DNA from: Closterium sp. Naga37s-1
Taxonomy: Eukaryota; Streptophyta; Zygnematophyceae; Desmidiales; Closteriaceae
Reading direction: 5' to 3'
NCBI GenBank assembly: GCA_947471745.1
Contig: CANJKZ010000065.1
Location: forward strand, 744,001-808,000
Length of the DNA stretch: 64,000 nucleotides
The notes under the pieces are model-generated. The model did not search any database. It saw only the letters and a program-made list of their open reading frames with translations, and was not told the origin of the DNA. How positions within the stretch are numbered: position 1 is the stretch's first letter; every line of letters starts with the position of its first letter. Position numbers and translations under genes: made by a program. Below, in pieces: positions 9,152 to 22,300 of this stretch.

Positions 9152-11911
9152 TTAGCTCCCATTTATGGGAGAATCAATGGGTGCTATCCCAAATCTCTTT
9201 TCAAATAGCTTGTCCGAGCACTGGATGAATTGAACCAAACACACCTTCCGTGCCTGCTGCAACGCCGCTTCCGCCGTGGCTCTTGTCCCGAACCTGTCGC
9301 TGCCTGGAATATACTCCAGGCCACTAGAACCTCCAACCTCTTTACCGCATTCCACCTCTTTTCCTCGTTCCACCCATTCACATCCTTCCACCCCGTTACC
9401 CTTTTCCACCTCTTTCAACCCATTTCCCAACACTGCGCCAGTGTCCTTCACATTCTCCCTCCTACGTCCACCTCTCCATTCAAGGGCCATCACTCTATAT
9501 GGCACCAACTCATAGCCCATGCTCAGCAGTGCCACATGTCGCGGCCTGATTCGGGCATCCAAACTGTAATTCAGAAAATTAGGGAACGCAAGCACCTCCA
9601 TTATAGACAGCCCCATGTCATGTTCTAAGTACTCCACCTTGTGCCTCGTATTCATCTCCCAACTGTAGTAGATCGACGCTGGGTGCTTCAGCACCAGACG
9701 CGCCACTAGATCACGGGCTGTGGCGCAAGTTCTGTTCTCAGCCATTAGATCATAAGCTGTGGCGCCAGCCCTGCTCTCAGCCATTGGATCACGGGCTGTG
9801 GTGCCAGCGCTGCCATCAGAACCGCCTCCTTCTCCTGCCCTTGCTTCCGCCCAGCTCTTGGATCCGGCTCCGAAGCCAGCGCCGCTCCCGCCTTGCTTCG
9901 GACTATCGCTTGCATTCTTTTGAGGCGACTCAAAGGGAAGATTTTCTCTTGCGTTGTTTTCATCTTCTTCACCGATTTCCAAGACCCCTTCACCACTCTC
10001 CAACGTCTCTTCACCACTCTCCAACGTCTCTTCACCACTCTCCAACGTCTCCTCACCACTCTCCAATGCCCCTTCCACTTCTCGCACAAGTTCTCCAAAA
10101 CTCCTCTTGAGATTTGTTTCGCTTGAACACAGCAGCAAAGGAAACCGCGCCACTGCACGCACCGCGTTCTCTTGCCCAATCAGGTTGCTCAGCAATGCCA
10201 CCTTGCCTTGCAGGTTCTCTAAAGATCGATCAAGAATCATTGGATGGCTTCGCACCGCACTCCCTGCTGCCTTCTTCCCCACTAGATCCACTAAGAACTG
10301 AAACTTAGCTAAGAGATTCTGCGAGCTGAGGTTGACGACGGTGGGGGCAAGGCGGAGAATCGAGCTTGCTATGGATGGGGTGCCAGGGGGGGTTAGAGAC
10401 TGGAGGAGGCTGAGTTTTGTGGCGATGATCTTAGGGGAGGAAAGGAGCTGCGGATTCTTCAAAAGGAGTTTACTCAGGCGATTCTTGTCCTTATGTTGCC
10501 TTGTCAGGTGTTGCTTCAGGTGCCCGGTGCGGACGTTTTTTTCTTCGTATCCATCAGTCAGGTACGCTGATAGTTGCTCAATGCGAGTTCGTATGGGTTC
10601 TTCCTTGCTGCAAAGGATTCTTGGGGCTTTCTCGATCAGCATGCTTAGCTTGTCCACAGGAACCCCTGCTCTTTCCACCAAAATGTCCAGGTTCGTTGAA
10701 CGAGCCTGCATTCTGGTGAGGAATGAAGCATTACAGAGCACCGAACCTAGCTTGGTACGGCGGACGCCCCGAGCCAAGAGAAAGTCAAGCTTATCCTGAA
10801 TCTGTGGAAGCGGGGATCGGAACCAGCATGGATTTCTCATGGTGATGACTGAGATGTCGGCGCGGGATACGCCATACGACTGGAGAAGCTGGACACGTGG
10901 CAGCAAGTCATTGGTGGGATCAGACCAAAGGAGCGCTGGGCGATTGGTGAGGAGGGAAGCGACAGTGGAAGGGGAGGAGATGCCGAGGTGGGAGGAGAAG
11001 AAGCGGTAGAGGGAGAGGAGGGAGGAGAGAGAGGTTGCACGTGCGTTTTTTCGACGAGAGGTGGTTCCTGGAAATTCCTCCTCCTTCACTTCTGCTTCCT
11101 CCCCCTCACCCTCGTCCCCTTCTTCCCCAATTTCTAATTCCAATCGCTCCACATCCCCTTCCTCTTCTTCTTCTGCTCCCTTCGCCTCCTCCTCATAAGC
11201 AATTCTTCCGTCCGTAAACCCCACCTCCTCCTCCTCCCTTACGATCTGAGGCCCGAATTTCTCTCTCAGCACTCCAGCAATCAATGCCACTGCCTCCTCC
11301 TCCTCGCCGGCGGCGCATCCTCCCCTCCCTCCTCCTCCCCTCCCTCCTCCTACCCTCCCTCCTCCTCCCCTCCCTCCACTCCTTTTCCCCCCTCCTTCAT
11401 CATTTACCTCCGCTTTCCCCGCTCGTCCCGCACGCCTCATACGCCCTCCTCCGCCAACCACCTTCTCCTTTTTCCCCCTACTCTCGCTCTCTCCTAGCTC
11501 TCCCCCCTCTCTTTCCCCCTCCTCTCTTCCCCCGGTATGCAACCGAGCCTCCGTCCCAACCGCCAGTACCGGTTCGCCATCGAACCTCGGGTCGGGTCCC
11601 ACGTTCACACGCTCTGTCTCGGGAGCCTCGGCTGATCTGGACAAAAATCTAACTGGACATCCTATAGAGAGGCACCGATCAGGGGTTCGAATCCTGACGA
11701 TTGCTCTTTGCGCAGGTTGGAGTGGGTTAAACCCGAACTGGTAGAGGCTTCGGGAGGAAGGTATAGAAGGTATAGAAGGTGTTGATTTGATTCCAGGCTT
11801 CGCTAAGAAAGGCTCAGAACGAGGCGTAGAAGAATGCGTGATGTATCTAAATGTGTATCTTAGTCTGTAAATCCACGCGCAGGATAGCCGTGGCGAGGTA
11901 CGACTTGCCAT
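9152..11911 (-). CDS. mTERF-family protein, probably organelle-targeted
   Basis: A 919-residue intronless frame. The N-terminus (about residues 1-95) is rich in Ser, Arg and Pro and poor in acidic residues, as in a mitochondrial or plastid transit peptide. Residues about 100-290 are a low-complexity Gly/Glu/Arg linker. From about residue 300 onward come repeated units of about 30 residues with the mTERF pattern of a Pro before a Leu-rich helix pair, such as SLLTNRPALLWSD, MRNPCWFRSPLPQIQDKLDFLL and AVARFPLLLCSS, resuming near residue 770 with LVLKHPASIYYSWEMN. mTERF proteins bind organellar nucleic acid through stacked helices and influence transcription, splicing or translation; land plants and streptophytes have many. 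A 21-bp tandem repeat at about 9989-10068 encodes four ETLESGE copies in an acidic insert that splits the repeat array. The start is the first ATG of the open frame; the gene is divergent from the KNL2-like gene. Confidence 0.85.
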   Translation of the reverse strand: MASRTSPRLSCAWIYRLRYTFRYITHSSTPRSEPFLAKPGIKSTPSIPSIPSSRSLYQFGFNPLQPAQRAIVRIRTPDRCLSIGCPVRFLSRSAEAPETERVNVGPDPRFDGEPVLAVGTEARLHTGGREEGEREGGELGESESRGKKEKVVGGGGRMRRAGRAGKAEVNDEGGGKRSGGRGGGGRVGGGRGGGGRGGCAAGEEEEAVALIAGVLREKFGPQIVREEEEVGFTDGRIAYEEEAKGAEEEEEGDVERLELEIGEEGDEGEGEEAEVKEEEFPGTTSRRKNARATSLSSLLSLYRFFSSHLGISSPSTVASLLTNRPALLWSDPTNDLLPRVQLLQSYGVSRADISVITMRNPCWFRSPLPQIQDKLDFLLARGVRRTKLGSVLCNASFLTRMQARSTNLDILVERAGVPVDKLSMLIEKAPRILCSKEEPIRTRIEQLSAYLTDGYEEKNVRTGHLKQHLTRQHKDKNRLSKLLLKNPQLLSSPKIIATKLSLLQSLTPPGTPSIASSILRLAPTVVNLSSQNLLAKFQFLVDLVGKKAAGSAVRSHPMILDRSLENLQGKVALLSNLIGQENAVRAVARFPLLLCSSETNLKRSFGELVREVEGALESGEETLESGEETLESGEETLESGEGVLEIGEEDENNARENLPFESPQKNASDSPKQGGSGAGFGAGSKSWAEARAGEGGGSDGSAGTTARDPMAESRAGATAYDLMAENRTCATARDLVARLVLKHPASIYYSWEMNTRHKVEYLEHDMGLSIMEVLAFPNFLNYSLDARIRPRHVALLSMGYELVPYRVMALEWRGGRRRENVKDTGAVLGNGLKEVEKGNGVEGCEWVERGKEVECGKEVGGSSGLEYIPGSDRFGTRATAEAALQQARKVCLVQFIQCSDKLFEKRFGIAPIDSPINGS

Positions 11912-13343
11912 GGCGAAAAGGAGAAGGATATAGCGAAAAAGGAAGAAACTGCATGAGCGCGTCGCAGGTTACTAATGGTTCCTAGTACGCCAAGAACGAC
12001 AACTCGATAGAGGCGTGAATTTGTTGTAGTGCAGAAAGATAGCTCCTTCTAACTTCTTGCATGCAGTCATATCTCCTTGCAGAAGCAGAATCGAGAGGAA
12101 ACGGAAGCAGGCAGATTACAGGAAGCGCAGATCGAACAGGAATTCATCGGATCAGAATCTTCCCGAAGTCAACGGATACTTCTGCTGCTCCCCATCCCTG
12201 CCACTGGGACTACCGAGTGTTTCGTTGCTAAAACAAGATGCCGCCGCATCAGGTGGAATTTGTGATTTCGCTTCTGGTTGTTACCGTGCGAAAAGTTCAC
12301 GTTAGGCACCATTATCAGTGGAAGTGTCGTTTCGAATTCGTACGCGGTATAACAAAATTGTCAGACCACACCATAATGAGACTTCATTCATAACATCACA
12401 CAATACGAATAATTCCAATCACCGTGACGACAGCCATTGCGATACCAAAACTCCCTCACGTCAACTTTTTAAAACTTGTGCAATTTGGGTCAACGGCTTT
12501 AATTTTGAAGGAAATTGAACATTGGTGGTTGCACCATTAGAGATTGAATTTCCCCAGCACATAGGCATTTCTTCATGATACAGTGCGTGAACGGGTCCTG
12601 TAAAATAGCGAGTACAGACATCTGGGGGATGTCCTCCTCCCTGGTTCTCGATTCTCTCGGTTTTGTTTTGGTTCGTTGCGGTCCATAGCGGTAAAGCATA
12701 TATCTTTTTGTTACCGTGTAGAAACACACTGAACCGCAACCGGCTGATGGACAAATTGGCGGGACGGGCCCCACGATTTCAGAAATGTCAGACTTCCCGC
12801 CAAATTCAGAACCTTGGGACTGTTCCTCCAATCACAGGAGTCTCGTTCAATCAATCCTCTGTCATCGTTGCGTTGGTCTCTCCGCTCAAAGCCAGCGAAC
12901 ACGAACGTGCAACAGCAAACGCAGCAACCTCTCCTCTCCGTCCTTATTTGACCTGTTTCTCACCGCTTGCGTTTCTAGTTTCCAGCATAGCTTCGTTGCC
13001 GTAGGTTGTTACCATCCTTTTCAGGCATAGTGGTACATAACCTTTTCAGGGTATTCCTCCAGTTGCAACGTGTCACTTAGTGATCTGTCGTCGTATTCTC
13101 GATATTGTCGCACCGCACACAGGCTACCGTCGCCAGCCTGATCGCTAGACACTCGCAGAAGTTCGATGAAATCGCCAACGCACCTTAGCGGCAGTAACAA
13201 GGTTACGAAAATTCCGTTTTTTCAGTTGCAAAGTTAGCCAATACTTTTGGCCTGTTGGACTGTCGCTGAAACAGGAGCCTGCCTGAAGCGCTCGAGAAAG
13301 CGAGGGAGCTGAAAATCTTGCCTCGAGAAAACGATTCGCAGAG
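11912..13343. promoter_or_regulatory. Divergent intergenic region between mTERF and KNL2-like genes
   Basis: About 1.4 kb lies between two divergent start codons, so it should hold both promoters and 5' leaders. I could not identify a TATA box or named element with confidence. Short open frames on both strands show no recognisable domain. I looked for a SANTA domain upstream of the KNL2-like start and did not see one. Confidence 0.5.
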
Positions 13344-16300
13344 ATGACGCCACCTGGCGAACGGAGAAGTCGAAGCGATGAGGATAGCCTTCTCGGAAAG
13401 TCGGCAGCCAGAAAGGAAACGGGTGTGTACTCCTCAGGTAAAATTGTCGCCGGTTCGAATCTCGATAGGATGTTACCTTGCACAGGCCCACGCAGGATCT
13501 GTATATCTTCTACTGGTGAAGATGATCGCACGGCCGGTGTTAGCAAAATGGGTAACCTCGTTGCGCGTGGGAACTCTGCCGAGACCAGAATAGAGACTAA
13601 CCAGCCTACTAGTAGGAGCAAAAAAGTAGGAGATTCTTCAGATAGGATCCGAGCACCTGTGGTATCGGCAGGCGCGCCTCCGACAGGCGCATCATCTAGA
13701 GATGCGGCTGAAATTGACGGCTTAGAACCGCAAACGCACGGCACGGAATCCGAAAATGTTCGTACCAATCCTGAACCGCGTCGCTCGCCGTCTGAAACGC
13801 GCGGCGTAGCTGCTAGCGATTTATTAGAGGATAGTTATTTTTCAGCGCAGTCCGACGGCTTCGTAACGGGTTACGCTGAACGTATTATAGCGGGGGAAGG
13901 AGACGCGGATGATACGAACGGGGTAGACGACGAGGTACAGCAGCGCGTTCGTGCGGGAGTTTCCGTTGTTGATGCTCGTAACGAAGAGGCTAGAAACGAG
14001 CGGGTAGAGGTAGAGATGGAAGAAGAGGAAAATTTGTGTGGGAAATTCATGGAGGACGCGGAAATTGCAGCAGATGCAGGCGATGCGGCTGAGGAGGTGG
14101 TGGTTGTGGAGATTGGAGAGAACGAGTTGAGCGCACAGGAGGGAGGGAAGGAGGAGGCAGAGAAGGAGGAGGAAGAGGAGGAAGAGGAGGAGGAGGTTGA
14201 TGTGGAGATTGAAGGGGATGAATTGCGCGTAGAAATAGAGGACGATGCGGTGAGCATGGATATAACGGAGGAGGAGGTAGAGGAAAGCATGCACGCGGGC
14301 GTAGCTGCAGTAGGCGCGTTCGTTGGCTGGCATCCCGTGGAAGCGGGCGGAAGGGGCGTTTCCGCCCCGCGCGGGGCTCGCAGCGGAGGGGAAGGCGCGG
14401 GGGAAAGCGCGGAGGGTTTGCGCGGGGCGGAGGGGCCCCGGACTCCCGACGGGTGGTTTGGTGAATCAGCGCTGGTAGGCGCGCGGGATGGGGACCGGGG
14501 GGGCGATAGCGCGGAGGATGGTTCGGAAATTAGAGCAGCGGTAGGCGGAAGGGATAGCGCAGCGGATGCGGAAGAGGGTCGCGCACGAGGGGAAGGGGAA
14601 GGGGAAGGGGGGAAGGGGAGGCGGCGAGCGGGCCGCAAGTCGGTGGGGAGGGGTAGGGTGGGGCAGGGGAGAAGGAGAACCGGGAAGGGCGCGGGAGATT
14701 CAGCTAGGACGGGCATGGAAGGTGGGTGTGGAACCCCGGGCAACGAGCAGGGGCGGTCGGGGGTAGCAGAACCGCAGGCAGGTGGTACGTTCCAGGGGGA
14801 GAAGGACGAGAAGCAACACACGGGCGGACGGTCAACGAGGAAAGAAGTGCGAACGAGGGGTCAAGCGCGGTTGGCAGTGGTGAGGCAACTGAGCTTCCGC
14901 CGGGCGCTGGTTAAATGGAGCCCGCCTAAAGGGAGGCGAAGACCTGCTGCTGTGGCCGCTGCTGCTGCCTTGAAAGAAGCTGCAACGCCGAGGAAAGGGA
15001 AAGGGAGAGGGAGAGGGAGAGGGGTAGGGAAAGGGAACGGGGTTGGAAAAGGGAATGGGAGGGGAACGGGTGAAGGGGCCGGGGAAGGGACAGGAACAGG
15101 GACAGCGAAAGGACAAGGGACCGGGAAAGAGACAGGGATTGGGAGGGGAAAGGGGAAAGGTAGTGGGAAAGGGAGTGGGGAAGGGAGTGGGGAAGGGAGG
15201 TGGGAAGAGAATGGAAGCAAGGGGGTAGTGTTAGGGCCTGCTGTAGCAGCAGGTAAGAGGGGACGCAAGGGTAAGGGAGAGAGAGGGCAAGTAGTGGTTG
15301 CAGCAGCAGCGTCAGATGCAGCGATAGTACGAGATGCAGGAGCAGCTTTAGGAGCAGCGTCAGGAGCAGCATCAGGTGCAGCATCAGGAGCAGCAGCCGT
15401 AACACGAGCAGCAGGAGGAGGTAAGGCCGGGGGGGGTAGTGCTGCTGGTTCGTCTGGAAGGGCTCCGTTAAAGGTTATAGCGGATGCGTTGGATAAAGGG
15501 AGGGCTGCGGGGACAGCTGGAGCAGCAGCGAAATTGAGGAAGGAGAGGAGGGAGAGTGCGAAGAGGGGAGAGAGGGCGGAGAGGGCTGAGAGGAGGAGCA
15601 AGGCCAAGGCTCGAGATGTCTTGTGGGTGAAACGGCAGAGCTTAGAACGAGGGGCTAAGGTCGGTGCGAATACAGGGGCGAAAGGAGGCGCGAAAGGAGG
15701 GGCGAAAGCAGGGGCGAGAGGACGACCTGCGAAAGGGAGGAAAGCGAAGTCGAAGGAAGGAGAGGTGGGGGGAGGGGCTACGGCAGAAGGGAGGGGGGCG
15801 AGGGCGGGGAAGGGGAGGCCAGGGAGGAGAGTGACAGGTGAGGCAAAGGTCAAGGGGGTTGTGGGAGGGAACGGTGGTGACGTGGAAGCTATGAAAAAAA
15901 TAAAGGGCAGAAGAATTGCATGTGAGGAGAAGGGTGAGGGGAATGCGGGAGGGAGCGACAGTGAAGAGTTGGGGGATTGTGGGGCGGAGTGTGGGAGTGA
16001 GGACGATTGCGGGGATGAGGAAGAGTGTGGGGTGGAGGAGATGTGGGGATGTGAGGTGGAGAGTGGTGAGGAGGGAGCGTGTGGTGTGGAAGAGGAATGC
16101 GGTGCAGTGGAAGAGGCGTGGGGGAATGAGGCGGGGTGTGAGAGGGAGGAGAGAGGGGACCAGACATGCGGCATGACTGTGACTCCTGAATTTATGAAGA
16201 CGCGTTTACAGAAGGGGCTGAGAGGAGGGGTGAGGGGCGGCGGGCAGAGGAAGGAAGGGGTTGGGCAGCCAAGTGGGGTGACTCCTGAGTTTATGAAGAC

Positions 16301-19300
16301 GCGTTTGAGGAAGGGGCAGAGAGGGGTGAGGGTCGGAGGGGTGAGGGACGGAGGGCAGAGGAAGGAAGGTGGGGTGACTCCTGAGTTTATGAAGACGCGT
16401 TTGAGGAAGGGGCAGAGAGGGGGGGTGAGGGACGGAGGGCAGAGGAAGGAAGAGGTTGGCCGGCCGAGTGGGGTGACTGCTGAGTTTATGAAAACGCGTT
16501 TACAGAAGGGGCGCAGAGGAGGGGTGAGGGACGAAGGGCGCAGGGAGGAAGAGGCTGATCCGTCTGGTAGTGCGAGTCCGGATGTGGTGGAGGTGCCTCT
16601 AATGGGGCATGGGGTGGAGGTGCCTCTAATGGGGCATGGGGTGGAGGTGCCTCTAATGGGGCATGGGGTGGAGGTGCCTCTAATGGGGCATGGGGTGGAG
16701 GTGCCTCTAATGGGGCATGGGGTGGAGGTGCCTCTGATGGAACATGGGGGGCCCATGGTGGGGCATGGGGTGGAGGTAGAGCATGGTAGGCCGTGTGGTG
16801 GGGCTTCTGCTGAGGGGTCTCAGGAGGGAAGGCTTAGGCCGTGTGGTGGGGCTTCTGCTGAGGGGTCTCAGGAGGGAAGGCTTAGGCCGTGTGGTGGGGC
16901 TTCTGCTGAGGGGTCTCAGGAGGGAAGGCTTAGGCCGTGTGGTGGGGCTTCTGCTGAGGGGTCTCAGGAGGGAAGGCTTAGGCCGTGTGGTGGGGCTTCT
17001 GCTGAGGGGTCTCAGGAGGGAAGGCTTAGGCCGTGTGGTGGGGCTTCTGCTGAGGGGTCTCAGGAGGGAAGGCTTAGGCCGTGTGGTGGGGCTTCTGCTG
17101 AGGGGTCTCAGGAGGGAAGGCTTAGGCCGTGTGGTGGGGCTTCTGCTGAGGGGTCTCAGGAGGGAAGGCTTAGGCCGTGTGGTGGGGCTTCTGCTGAGGG
17201 GTCTCAGGAGGGAAGGCTTAGGCCGTGTGGTGGGGCTTCTGCTGAGGGGTCTCAGGAGGGAAGGCTTAGGCCGTGTGGTGGGGCTTCTGCTGAGGGGTCT
17301 CAGGAGGGAAGGCTTAGGCCGTGTGGTGGGGCTTCTGCTGAGGGGTCTCAGGAGGGAAGGCTTAGGCCGTGTGGTGGGGCTTCTGCTGAGGGGTCTCAGG
17401 AGGGAAGGCTTAGGCCGTGTGGTGGGGCTTCTGCTGAGGGGTCTCAGGAGGGAAGGCTTAGGCCGTGTGGTGGGGCTTCTGCTGAGGGGTCTCAGGAGGG
17501 AAGGCTTAGGCCGTGTGGTGGGGCTTCTGCTGAGGGGTCTCAGGAGGGAAGGCTTAGGCCGTGTGGTGGGGCTTCTGCTGAGGGGTCTCAGGAGGGAAGG
17601 CTTAGGCCGTGTGGTGGGGCTTCTGCTGAGGGGTCTCAGGAGGGAAGGCTTAGGCCGTGTGGTGGGGCTTCTGCTGAGGGGTCTCAGGAGGGAAGGCTTA
17701 GGCCGTGTGGTGGGGCTTCTGCTGAGGGGTCTCAGGAGGGAAGGCTTAGGCCGTGTGGTGGGGCTTCTGCTGAGGGGTCTCAGGAGGGAAGGCTTAGGCC
17801 GTGTGGTGGGGCTTCTGCTGAGGGGTCTCAGGAGGGAAGGCTTAGGCCGTGTGGTGGGGCTTCTGCTGAGGGGTCTCAGGAGGGAAGGCTTAGGCCGTGT
17901 GGTGGGGCTTCTGCTGAGGGGTCTCAGGAGGGAAGGCTTAGGCCGTGTGGTGGGGCTTCTGCTGAGGGGTCTCAGGAGGGAAGGCTTAGGCCGTGTGGTG
18001 GGGCTTCTGCTGAGGGGTCTCAGGAGGGAAGGCGTAGGCCGTGTGGTGGGGCTTCTGCTGAGGGGTCTCAGGAGGGAAGGCGTAGGCCGTGTGGTGGGGC
18101 TTCTGCTGAGGGGTCTCAGGAGGGAAGGCGTAGGCCGTGTGGTGGGGCTTCTGCTGAGGGGTCTCAGGAGGGAAGGCGTAGGCCGTGTGGTGGGGCTTCT
18201 GCTGAGGGGTCTCAGGAGGGAAGGCGTAGGCCGTGTGGTGGGGCTTCTGCTGAGGGGTCTCAGGAGGGAAGGCGTAGGCCGTGTGGTGGGGCTTCTGCTG
18301 AGGGGTCTCAGGAGGGAAGGCGTAGGCCGTGTGGTGGGGCTTCTGCTGAGGGGTCTCAGGAGGGAAGGCGTAGGCCGTGTGGTGGGGCTTCTGCTGAGGG
18401 GTCTCAGGAGGGAAGGCGTAGGCCGTGTGGTGGGGCTTCTGCTGAGGGGTCTCAGGAGGGAAGGCGTAGGCCGTGTGGTGGGGCTTCTGCTGAGGGGTCT
18501 CAGGAGGGAAGGCGTAGGCCGTGTGGTGGGGCTTCTGCTGAGGGGTCTCAGGAGGGAAGGCTTAGGCCGTGTGGTGGGGCTTCTGCTGAGGGGTCTCAGG
18601 AGGGAAGGCGTAGGCCGTGTGGTGGGGCTTCTGCTGAGGGGTCTCAGGAGGGAAGGCGTAGGCCGTGTGGTGGGGCTTCTGCTGAGGGGTCTCAGGAGGG
18701 AAGGCGTAGGCCGTGTGGTGGGGCTTCTGCTGAGGGGTCTCAGGAGGGAAGGCGTAGGCCGTGTGGTGGGGCTTCTGCTGAGGGGTCTCAGGAGGGAAGG
18801 CTTAGGCCGTGTGGTGGGGCTTCTGCTGAGGGGTCTCAGGAGGGAAGGCTTAGGCCGTGTGGTGGGGCTGTACGGGGAGGGAGGAAGCGGAAGCGGGCAG
18901 GGGTGAGGGTGGGAGAGGCGGAGGGTGCGGATGTGGGGTTTGCAGGTGGGGAGGAAGAAGCATGTAGACTCGTTGGTGCATGGGATGAGTCTCCTTTGAA
19001 TAGTTCCCCACGTGGGAGTGCAGGATATGCAGGGACTGCAGTGGGAGTAGTGGGAGCAGTGATGGTGGGGGAAGCCGAGGGCGCAGATGGGGGGGTTGCA
19101 GCTGGTGAGGAGGAAGCATGTAGGCGCGTGGATGCAAGAGATGCATTTCCTTCAAATGATGCTCCGTGTGGGGCTGCAGGGGCGTCAGTCACTGCAGGGA
19201 GAGCAGTGGGAGCAGAGGAAGCAGTGAGGGGGGAAGTGGGAGCAGTGGGTGTAGTGAGGGCAGTGAGAGAACTAAGGGCAGTGAGAGAAGTGAGGGCAGG

Positions 19301-22300
19301 GACTGGACCTGCAGCAGCAACAACTGCTGCTGCATTTGGGAGTCCCATTGGTGTGGCTTCGCCTGATAATGTCACACGGTCTGCCAATGCTGCCACTGCT
19401 GCCAACGCGACCAATGCTACTCCCGACTCGCCACTACCTGCCACACCTCCCCGTGCCTCCTCGCTTCCCCAACGCTCCACTGCTGCTGGTGCTGCCACTG
19501 CTGCCAACGCTACCAACGCTACCAACGCGGCCAATGCACCATCCCCCAGCGTGCGAGCTCCTTCCCACTCGCCACTACCTGCCACACCTCCTCGTGCTGC
19601 CTCACGTCGTCGCTGCTCCACTCCTCCCCCTCCGCCTGCCACCGCCCCCCACCGACTGTCCCACCCACCTTCTCACCCGCCTCCCCACCCACTTTCGCAC
19701 CAGCCTTCCCACAAAGGCAGCAAGAACTTGTTACACTCCCGGAAACCCAGCCGTGCGGCTTCTCACATGAATACCCCAGCTGGAGGGGGTGCTTCCAACT
19801 CTAGACCTCCCAGACCCGCCACCATTGGCCCTGGCATTGTAGTGGAATACTCAAGGAGTGGTGCGAATCCCCTCAAACTCTCATTCCTGCCGCACACCTC
19901 ACTCTCCTTCCCACCAGCCGTCTCGCTCTCCTTCCTGCCACCCTCCGCATCTCGTTTTTTTCCCGCTCCTTACACTCCCATCTAGCGCCCCCCTGCTGCA
20001 CATTTTATGCTTTGAATTTTAGCCAAACCCGATTTTGACTTACTACCCTGGACTGGACCTTGTTCTGGCTTATAGGGTTAAGGCCGTGTTCACCCGCCTC
20101 AGAAACCCTAATTTTTTAGTTGCCTGAAAAACACGGTTCTGCTGTTAACCTGAATCCATGTTTTGGCGTTTAGGGTTAGGCTGGTGTGATATAGAGCGGG
20201 TGCAATCTTGCTGCATAAGGGTGATTCCCTCCCTCCTTCACGTGTTCTCTGTCTCCCAATGCTCGCACCCTGGTTCTCTCATTCCTTCACTCCCTCATTC
20301 CCTTGCTCCATATGCTCGCTATCCCCGGGTTGAGGCGTCTCAAAACCTTCCCTTCGTTCCTCTGCCCGGTCCCTGTGCCCATCCTCCCAAACCCGTGTCC
20401 CCACCTGTTCTCTATGCATTGCTGCTGCCCGCAGGTCGCCCGCGCTTCCGTCCCCTGGCCTACTGGCTGCATGAGAGAATTTTCAGTCCAGTGGTGAGTG
20501 TTCAGCTTTGTGTTGGGGGAGAGTTAGCGTTGAGGTGTGTCTTTGAGGCAGCAACGTTCCGTTAGATTTCCGTTAGGGCAACTGGCGTGTGACACGTGGC
20601 ACACTCATACCAGGTTCTCAATTCCTGAACCACCATCTGCTTTGTGCTGCCTTGAAAGCTCCCTGCCTACCTCACGCTCTTGCCTCCTTGCCTCTATTCC
20701 TGCCTAGTACTGTCACCCTCGTGCGTTGTTTTTTTGTAAAGGTGGGCTTGAGACATCTCAGCACTTGATTTCCTTGCTGTATTCCTCTCTTTCTGTATCT
20801 TCTTGATCTCACGCATTGCTTGCTGCATTGGCTGCAGGATGTGGAGCGACCTTCTGTCTTGCTAGGACTGCAGCCAACCACACTTCTCAACCCCTGATTC
20901 TCTTGATTTTATTCCTCTCTTTCTGCTTGCTACATTACTCGTTGCGTTACTTGCTGCATTGGCTGCAGGATGTGGAGCGACCTTCTGTCTTGCTTGGACT
21001 GCAGCCAACCACACGTGCAGAGGAGTTGAAGATGATCAGGAAGGGTATGCGGGTTACCAGATGTGTGGTTGCCACAATTAGGTTACCATATGTGTGGTTA
21101 CCACACTTCAGGTAACAGGTGTGTGGTTACCACACTTCAGGTAACAGGTGTGTGGTTGCCACATCCCCATTGCCATTCCTTGGTTCAAGCTGTTTTGGCT
21201 TGCTGATTCGTCCACTTTTTTGTCCATTAATTTTACTGTCTAATTCTTCCTTATTCTTGTGTTTTTATATGTCCGTGCCACTGCCAACCACACTGCTACC
21301 CACTGCTCTTTGCAGCCTTGCTTGGGGATTTGATTCGCGATGGGGAGGAGCAAGAGGGAATGGAAGAGCAGGGTGGAGCGGAAGAGCAGGAGGAAGGGGA
21401 AGGGAATGGCGCAGAGAGGGATGGATCGAGGGAGGTGGGTGAGAAGCAGAAGAGCAAGAGGAGGCGGAAAGGGCAAGAAGAAGAAGTTGTTCAGGCGGGG
21501 GGTGTGGGTGATACGGCTGGAGAGGCACATGGGGAGAGAGCAGTGGCCTCTGAGTTGGCCCGGAAGTCGCCTAGGGGGAAAGGGAGGTGTGCTCAAGGGG
21601 AAGGGGGGGTTGAGACGGAGGATGTGGGTGCTACGGCTGGAGAGGCACATGGGGAGAGAGCAGCGGCTTCTTTATCGGCCCGGAAGTCGCCTAGGGGGAG
21701 GAAGGGTTGCGGGCGAGGGGGGGTTGAGGCGGGGGGTGTGGGTGCCTCGGCTGGGATGACAGGTGTGGGGAGAGCAGTGGCTACTGAATCGGCCCAGAAG
21801 TCGAAGTCGCCTAGGGGGAGGGGAAGGTGTGCTCAAGGGGTGGATGACGAGGAGGGAGTGGGTGCTTTGGTTGGAAGGACAGGTGGGGAAGGAGCGGTGG
21901 CTACTGAATTGGCCCTAAAGTCGCCTAGGGGGAGGGAGAGGTTTGCTCAAGCGGGGGTTGAGGCGGAAGGTGTTGCTGCAAAGACAGGGGCGGGGAAAGC
22001 AGTGGCCTCTGAATCACCTCGAAAGTCGCGTAGAGGGAGGGGGAGGTGTGCCCAAGTTGGGGTCGAAGCAGAGGGTTTGGTTAATTCTGCTCGAAAGGGA
22101 GGGGCGGGGAGAGTGGTGGCTACTGAAGCAACTCGAAAGTCTCCTAGGCGGAGGGGAGAGTGTGGGGAAGGCGGGCAGGATAAAGAGGATATGATAGATT
22201 TGACTGAGGAGGCGGATTGGGGGAGAGAGGCGGTGGTGGAGGAGGGAGGAGGGGGTGGGAGGGAGGAGGGGGGAAGCGGGGAGGGAGATGTGGGTGGAGA

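Noticed and set aside
14861..16756. 631-residue Pro/Ser-rich frame on the minus strand
   Set aside because: Antisense of the Gly/Arg/Lys-rich KNL2-like exon; GC-rich low-complexity DNA keeps several frames open. No domain is visible.
16783..18906. 707-residue frame of LGRVVGLLLRGLRREG repeats
   Set aside because: Shadow frame of the 48-bp minisatellite, whose unit length is a multiple of three. The frame used by exon 1 continues with non-repetitive coding on both sides.
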